From Crenobacter intestini (GTDB lineage Bacteria; Pseudomonadota; Gammaproteobacteria; Burkholderiales; Chromobacteriaceae), in assembly GCF_004919095.1 (NCBI RefSeq), contig NZ_STGJ01000003.1, forward strand, positions 1 to 64,000: DNA of 64,000 nt. Reading direction: 5' to 3'. Shown piece by piece: positions 57,103 through 64,000 of the stretch (the stretch's first letter is position 1; each line of letters starts with the position of its first letter). The position numbers and the translations under genes are program-made. The notes beneath the pieces were generated by a model. The model worked only from the letters and a program-made list of their open reading frames with translations. It ran no database searches and had not been told where the DNA came from.

Positions 57103-59460
57103 ATGACTAGCCAGAAACTGATCCTGCCGATCGACGGCATGAGCTGCGCCGCGTGCGCGAACCGCATCGAAAAGGTGCTGAACAAGCTGCCCGGTGTCGC
57201 GGCCAGCGTAAGTTTTGCCAGCGAGAGCGCGGAGCTCTCGCTGGCAGAGGGCGGCGCCACGCCCGCCGACGCGGTGGCAGCGATCGGCAAGGCGGGTTTC
57301 TCGGTGCCGATGGCGCACGCCGAGCTTGCGCTGGAGGGCATGAGCTGCGCCGCGTGCGCGGCGCGCATCGAGAAGGTGCTGGGCAAGCTGCCCGGCGTCA
57401 CGGCCAGCGTCAACTTTGCCAGCGAGCGCGCCAGCCTGGGTTTTCCCGAGGGCAGTTACGCGCCGGCGGCGCTGGTGGCCGCGGTGCAGAAGGCAGGCTT
57501 TGACGCGCGCGTGGTAGCGGGGGAGGCTGACGACGAGGCGGCCACCCGCCGCCACGTCGAGCACTACCGGCACGAGCTGCGCGTCTTCGTGGTGTCGGCG
57601 TTGCTGACCCTGCCTTTTATTGCGGAGATGGTCGCCATGCTGTTCGGCGTGCACGCGCTGATGCTGCCGCGCATGCTGCAGCTCTTGCTCTCGGCGCCGG
57701 TGCAGTTCTGGGTCGGCGCGCGCTTTTACAAGGGCGCCTGCTCGGCGCTCAAGGGTGGCGGCGCGAATATGGACGTGCTGGTCGCGCTGGGTACCAGCAT
57801 GGCGTGGGGCTTCTCGGCGTGGGTGACGCTCGCCGGGCTGGACGGCCAGCATGTGTACTTCGAGGCGTCGGCCGCGGTGATCACGCTGGTGGTGCTGGGC
57901 AAGCTGATGGAGGCGCGCGCCAAGGGCAAGGCCGGCAGCGCGATCGAAGCGCTGGTCAGGCTCGCGCCCAAGGTGGCGCGCGTCGAGCGGGGCGGGCAGT
58001 TGCTCGAGGTGCCGGTAGGCGAACTGGTGCTGGGCGACGTCGTCGTGGTGCGCAACGGCGAGTCGGTGCCGGTGGACGGCGAGGTGGTCGACGGCGAGGG
58101 CGCGTTCGACGAGAGCCTGATGACCGGCGAGAGCCTGCCGGTCGCCCGCGGCGTCGGCGGCCGGGTGGTCGCCGGCAGCCGCGCGGTGGCCGGCAGCGTG
58201 CGCCTGCGTGCCAGCGGGGTCGGCAACCGCACCCAGCTGGCGCAGATCGTCCGCCTGGTGCGCGAGGCGCAGGGCTCGAAGGCGCCGATCCAGCGGCTGG
58301 CCGACGTGATCTCCGGCGTGTTCGTGCCGGTGGTCGTCGCCATCGCGCTGCTCACCTTTGCCGCGACCGGCTGGTGGCTGGGCGACTGGACGGTCGCGCT
58401 GGTGCACGCGGTCGCCGTGCTGGTGATCGCCTGTCCGTGCGCGTTGGGGCTGGCGACGCCGACGGCGGTGATGGTCGGCATCGGCAACGGCGCGCGGCGC
58501 GGCATCCTGTTCCGCAACGCGGCGGCGCTGGAGACGGCCGGGCGGCTGCAGGCGGTGGTGCTCGACAAGACAGGCACGCTGACCGAGGGCAAGCCGACCG
58601 TCGACGCCATGCTGGTGCTGGTGCCGGACGAAGACGGGCTGCTCGGCGCGGTCGCCGCGGTCGAGGCGGGCAGTGAACACCCGTTGTCGCGCGCGCTGAT
58701 CGGCGCGGCGGCCGCGCGCAAGCTGACCCTGCCTGCGGTGAGCGGGTTTGCCGCACACGCCGGCGCCGGCGTCGAGGCCGATGTCGCCGGGGTCGGCCGG
58801 CTGGCCGTCGGCGACCCGCGCTGGCTAGGGCTCGAATTGCCCGACGCCGCGCGCGCGTGGCGCGACGAGGGCAAGACGGTGGTCGCCGCTTGCGTCGACG
58901 GCGCGCCGGCGGGCTTCTTCGCGATCGCCGACCGGCTCAAGCCGGGCTCCGCCCGCGCGGTTGGACGCCTGCGCGAGATGGGCATCCGCGTGCTGATGCT
59001 CACCGGCGACAACCGCGCGACCGCCGCCGCGATCGCGCGCGAGGCGGGCATAGACGAATTCGAAGGCGAGGTGAAGCCGCGCGGCAAGGCCGACAGGGTC
59101 GCGCATCTGAAGGCCGAGGGCCTGAAGGTCGGCATGGTCGGCGACGGCGTCAACGACGCGCCGGCGCTGGCGCTCGCCGACGCCAGCTTCGCGATGGGCG
59201 CGGGGTCTGACGTCGCGATCGAGGCGGCCGACGTGACGCTGATGCACGACGACCTCGAACACCTGGTCGACGCGGTCGCGCTGTCGCGCGCGACGCTCGC
59301 CAAGATCCGCCAGAACCTGTTCTTCGCCTTCATCTACAACACGCTGGGCATCCCGCTGGCGGCGCTGGGCTACCTGAGCCCGGTGATCGCCGGCGCGGCG
59401 ATGGCGTTCAGCTCGGTGTCGGTGGTCAGCAATTCGCTGCTGCTGCGCCGCTGGCGCTGA
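57103..59460 (+). CDS. copA: Cu(I)-translocating P1B-type ATPase
   Basis: The 785-residue copper exporter carries two N-terminal heavy-metal domains with GMSCAAC (Cys15/Cys18 and Cys82/Cys85). The membrane CPC motif is Cys444-Pro-Cys446, phosphorylation Asp488 is in DKTGT, and the hinge is GDGVNDAPA. Late helices show the YN and M-x2-SS pattern (FIYNTLG, MAFSSVSVVSNSL) that marks Cu(I) pumps of subgroup 1B-1. A MerR-family gene follows. The ATG at 57103 starts a normal N-terminus. Confidence 0.95.
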   Translation: MTSQKLILPIDGMSCAACANRIEKVLNKLPGVAASVSFASESAELSLAEGGATPADAVAAIGKAGFSVPMAHAELALEGMSCAACAARIEKVLGKLPGVTASVNFASERASLGFPEGSYAPAALVAAVQKAGFDARVVAGEADDEAATRRHVEHYRHELRVFVVSALLTLPFIAEMVAMLFGVHALMLPRMLQLLLSAPVQFWVGARFYKGACSALKGGGANMDVLVALGTSMAWGFSAWVTLAGLDGQHVYFEASAAVITLVVLGKLMEARAKGKAGSAIEALVRLAPKVARVERGGQLLEVPVGELVLGDVVVVRNGESVPVDGEVVDGEGAFDESLMTGESLPVARGVGGRVVAGSRAVAGSVRLRASGVGNRTQLAQIVRLVREAQGSKAPIQRLADVISGVFVPVVVAIALLTFAATGWWLGDWTVALVHAVAVLVIACPCALGLATPTAVMVGIGNGARRGILFRNAAALETAGRLQAVVLDKTGTLTEGKPTVDAMLVLVPDEDGLLGAVAAVEAGSEHPLSRALIGAAAARKLTLPAVSGFAAHAGAGVEADVAGVGRLAVGDPRWLGLELPDAARAWRDEGKTVVAACVDGAPAGFFAIADRLKPGSARAVGRLREMGIRVLMLTGDNRATAAAIAREAGIDEFEGEVKPRGKADRVAHLKAEGLKVGMVGDGVNDAPALALADASFAMGAGSDVAIEAADVTLMHDDLEHLVDAVALSRATLAKIRQNLFFAFIYNTLGIPLAALGYLSPVIAGAAMAFSSVSVVSNSLLLRRWR

Positions 59461-59591
59461 GGCGCCCGTTTTTTGGGCAGCAATCGCCAGGCCGCACGGG
59501 TATTGCCCTGCGGCGTGCTGTCCACAGTTTCTCCCCAGCGTTGTGCGCAGGGGCTGTGGACGGTGGGGGCAAGGGACAGAGGGAGACCGGA

Positions 59592-60026
59592 ATGAAGATA
59601 GGCGAACTCGCGTCGCGCTGCGGCGCCACGGTGGAGACCATCCGCTACTACGAGAAGGCCGGCCTGTTGCCGGGTGCCGTGCGCGACGGCAGCAACTACC
59701 GGGTCTACGGCGACGCGCACCTCGCGCGGTTGCGCCTGATCCGCAACTGCCGCCTGCTCGACATGAGCCACGACGAGATCCGCACCCTGCTCGCGCTGCT
59801 CGATACGCCGGATCAGGCCTGCGACGAGGTGAACGCGCTGATCGACGCGCATATTGGCCACCTCGACGCGCGCATCGCAGCACTGTCGACGCTGCGCGAC
59901 ACCCTGGGCGCCTTGCGCGCGCGCTGCGGCGGGGGAAGCGACGCCTGCGTGATCGTCGACGGCCTCAGCGACGCGCCGCTGGCCGCGCAGCCGGTGGTGG
60001 ATGGCTGCCGGCATGGCGTGCAGTGA
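59592..60026 (+). CDS. cadR: MerR-family regulator, CadR/PbrR-like
   Basis: A 144-residue regulator with the MerR winged helix (MKIGELASRCG, TVETIRYYEKAGLLP), a dimerisation helix and metal cysteines at 77, 112 and 119, the same positions as the Cd(II) site of CadR. A CueR-type protein would instead have C-x7-C near the end. It therefore looks like a cadmium/lead sensor, although its neighbour is a Cu(I) pump. It begins 131 bp after copA on the same strand. Confidence 0.86.
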   Translation: MKIGELASRCGATVETIRYYEKAGLLPGAVRDGSNYRVYGDAHLARLRLIRNCRLLDMSHDEIRTLLALLDTPDQACDEVNALIDAHIGHLDARIAALSTLRDTLGALRARCGGGSDACVIVDGLSDAPLAAQPVVDGCRHGVQ

Positions 60027-60092
60027 TAATAAAACCTATCGAATATCGATGAATTTATCGCGGAAATCTGCGAATATCGGGGCGTTGTCTTC

Positions 60093-61523
60093 ATGTGGAT
60101 CGCGGCCGTGCAAGCCGCCGCGAAATGTTCCGGAATGCCTGTCGCCTCTGTCGCGCGTCCGTCGGTGCCGCCGCCTTCGCTGTCCCTGATCGAAAGCCAT
60201 TTGCAGTCCTTGCGCCCTCCGGCGGCGGGCGCCGCTTCGGCGCGCCTTGCCGAAGCAGGCCAGGCGGCGCTGGCCGCGTGCGAGGCGTGTGTCGCGGCGG
60301 GCGGGGCAGTGGACGAAGGCTTGCGCGGGCAGGCGCAGGCGCTCGCCGAACTGTTGTTCGAGCAGTGGCACGCAGAAGCGCTTGCCGCGCTTGGCCGCCG
60401 CGGCTGGCTTGCCGGCGGGCGTGACGACGTAGCGCCCGTGGTATGGGCGCTGCACGCGGCCGACCTGGTGCAACGGCTGGCCGTCTGCCGCTACGCGGGC
60501 GTTCCGGCCGGTTTGTGGCTGCAGGTCCACGCGCTGTTCGCGCAGGTGCTCGCGCGTGGCTGGCAGGACAAACGCGGCCGCGCCGACACCCTGACGCCGG
60601 CGCTGTGCTACGCGCGCCTGTCGTTGCTGGGGCTGACCGCGAGCGGCAGCCTGGAGCCGGCCAAGCTCGCCACGCTGTTCGCGTGGGTCGATGCGCAGGC
60701 CTCTGCGGTGGCGCTGGCGGAGGAAGGTGCGGCATGGTCGGGCGGTTTTGCCGCCAACCTGGCGGCGGATGCGCCGCCCAGGTTTTACGAGGCCGCCGAA
60801 GCGCTGCCGGCGCAGGTCGTGCGGCTGGAGCTGTCCGCGGTACTCGCGGCGGTCTGCGCGCGCTTGAACGCCAGCGGCGACGTGCTGCCGGTCGCCGAGC
60901 TGCAGCTGTTGCTGCGCCTGCGCAGCGAGTGGGGCGGGCTGGCCAGGCGGCGCCACCTGCGCTACCAGCGCCTGCAGCGCCAGTCGCTGACCGTCTTGCC
61001 CGGGTTTGCCGCAGGCTGGCACCAGCTCGGCGGTGACGAGCTGGCCGCCGGTTTCGAACCGGAAGCCGCCGCCGTGCCGTTGCGCTGGCGTATCGTCGAT
61101 TTGAGCCTGTCCGGGCTGCAGCTCGAAGGCGGCGACGCCGGGGTCGAGGCAGGCTCGGTGCTGCTCTTGGGCAAGCCGGGCGGGCGCCTGCGCTGCGCAC
61201 TGGTGCGCCGCGTGCGCCGGCAGGCCGGCGGGACGGTGCTGTACGGGGTCGAATACCTGGGCAAGCGCGCCGCTGCCGGGCTGTTGCGCGTCGAGCACTC
61301 GCTGGGCAACCAGGAGGCGTGGCAAGCGGCCATCACCCTGCACGGCGACGGCTGGTTCGGCGGCGGCAACATGCTGCTGGCCGAAGGGCGGCCGTTCCAG
61401 GCGATGCGCACCTTCTCGCTGGCCGACGGCGCGGGGCGCAAGACCGTCCAGGCGACGCGCCTGCGCAGCCAGACCACCCGCTACCAGCTGTTCGACTACA
61501 AGATCGTCGCCATCGAGGCCTGA
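60093..61523 (+). CDS. Unknown protein with C-terminal PilZ-like domain
   Basis: A 476-residue, very Ala/Leu-rich protein. Residues 1-310 are helical and of no recognised family. The region around 320-420 has the PilZ-type pattern RIVDLSLSGLQLEG (D336-x-S-x2-G) with arginines upstream (RRRHLRYQR), suggesting binding of cyclic di-GMP. There is no signal peptide. The start is uncertain; ATG 60135 is also in frame and neither has a good ribosome-binding site. Confidence 0.68.
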   Translation: MWIAAVQAAAKCSGMPVASVARPSVPPPSLSLIESHLQSLRPPAAGAASARLAEAGQAALAACEACVAAGGAVDEGLRGQAQALAELLFEQWHAEALAALGRRGWLAGGRDDVAPVVWALHAADLVQRLAVCRYAGVPAGLWLQVHALFAQVLARGWQDKRGRADTLTPALCYARLSLLGLTASGSLEPAKLATLFAWVDAQASAVALAEEGAAWSGGFAANLAADAPPRFYEAAEALPAQVVRLELSAVLAAVCARLNASGDVLPVAELQLLLRLRSEWGGLARRRHLRYQRLQRQSLTVLPGFAAGWHQLGGDELAAGFEPEAAAVPLRWRIVDLSLSGLQLEGGDAGVEAGSVLLLGKPGGRLRCALVRRVRRQAGGTVLYGVEYLGKRAAAGLLRVEHSLGNQEAWQAAITLHGDGWFGGGNMLLAEGRPFQAMRTFSLADGAGRKTVQATRLRSQTTRYQLFDYKIVAIEA

Positions 61524-61574
61524 GCCTTGGCCCGCTTGGGCGCCCGGGGCGGCATGCAGCAGCGGAGTCCGGCC

Positions 61575-61961
61575 TTACCTCGCGCCGGGATGCCGTTGGC
61601 AGGTATCGGCGAGCTTTAGCCAGCCAACCTGGCTGTCCGTGAACAGGTGGTACGAGGGTTGGACCGCGTCGGGCGCATCCAGCGTGGTGATGCCGAGCGT
61701 CAGGTAGTCGGGGTGGGCAACGCTGCGGTAGCTGAGGGTCGAGCCGCAGGCGGGGCAAAAGCCGCGGCGGATCGAGGGCGAGGACGCGTATTCGGTGGGC
61801 GCGCCCTTGATCCATTGCACTTGCTGTATCTTGAAGTCCATCCACGCCGCGACAGGTGCGCCGGTGATCTTCTGGCAGTCACGGCAATGACAGAAATCGG
61901 CGTCAAACGGCCGGCCAGAGATCTGGTAGCGGATTGCACCACAGTGGCAGCCGCCTTGCAT
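61575..61961 (-). CDS. GFA/CENP-V-family zinc protein
   Basis: The 128-residue protein has one GFA domain with three cysteine pairs: GGCHCGAIRY, CHCRDCQK and CPACGS, which bind zinc. The family is named for glutathione-dependent formaldehyde-activating enzyme, but most members have no proven activity. GGGGA precedes ATG 61961. It stands alone between the PilZ-like gene and yheS. Confidence 0.88.
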   Translation of the reverse strand: MQGGCHCGAIRYQISGRPFDADFCHCRDCQKITGAPVAAWMDFKIQQVQWIKGAPTEYASSPSIRRGFCPACGSTLSYRSVAHPDYLTLGITTLDAPDAVQPSYHLFTDSQVGWLKLADTCQRHPGAR

Positions 61962-62079
61962 GTCTCGTCCCCTTTTATGGTTCATCGTCCCGCAATGTTG
62001 CTGCCCGCTTGCCTTCAGGGTGCGGCAGCCAGCGCTTGAAGGCATGGCTGCCGCCGGCCCGGCGTGCAGGCAGCGGGCC

Positions 62080-63987
<1,908 letters not shown>

Positions 63988-64000
63988 GGTATGGGGCGGG

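Noticed and set aside
56965-58758. Long minus-strand ORF joined to the dienelactone hydrolase
   Set aside because: Its upstream part is antisense to copA, repetitive in Arg/His/Gln as expected of a high-GC shadow frame. A clear ribosome-binding site marks the true start at 56964.

Overview
The window is high-GC chromosomal DNA of a beta-proteobacterium. The gene content (rhamnose reductase, HiPIP, RegB/RegA-type pair, bfd-bfr, DesA-type desaturase, ssb-MFS-uvrA neighbourhood) best fits the Neisseriales, around Chromobacteriaceae and relatives. That placement is inferred from gene families and order; no database search was run.

Layout. 1-260: end of an rRNA operon (23S-5S spacer, 5S rRNA, terminator). 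321-8980: housekeeping genes nrdR, ribD, an Ldh2-type dehydrogenase, an internally duplicated unknown protein, an alpha/beta hydrolase, guaB, a DUF4124 protein, uvrC and pgsA. 8985-9602: a tRNA operon with four identical tRNA-Gly(GCC) genes and tRNA-Cys(GCA). 9513-11385: a small islet inserted at the tRNA-Cys 3' end, carrying one RES-domain gene and bounded by a 52-bp direct repeat. 11481-18361: a YoaK-type membrane protein, a RegB/RegA-like two-component pair, a class 1A pyrD, a tiny ORF behind a Fur-box promoter, catalase, rdgC, and tRNA-Pro/Pro/Thr. 18591-31214: tRNA-binding protein, chemoreceptor, Sua5, a triple-RidA fusion in AT-rich surroundings, ssb, an MFS exporter, uvrA, a VOC protein and mnmA.

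31671-47103 is a 15.4-kb integrated element bounded by a 17-bp direct repeat. It carries a tyrosine integrase, an AlpA-like regulator, a primase-helicase, and an eight-gene type I restriction-modification operon. That operon also holds two PD-(D/E)XK-like nucleases, a zinc-ribbon protein and a nucleotidyltransferase/HEPN pair. The element sits inside a gene for a secreted protein and supplies a new start and signal peptide to the severed 3' part, which overlaps mnmA. The original 5' part is stranded at the far end (47071-47223).

47276-63987 is again ordinary chromosome: rfbD, a NUDIX hydrolase, bfd-bfr, a YdgA-family protein, a desaturase, ridA, a HiPIP, crcB, LysR/EamA divergent genes, a dienelactone hydrolase, a Cu(I) ATPase followed by a CadR-like regulator, a PilZ-like protein, a GFA protein and the ABC-F protein YheS.

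The most unusual items are the island that replaces a host gene's N-terminus, the RES islet at tRNA-Cys, the one-chain triple RidA, and the Fur-controlled 29-residue ORF.
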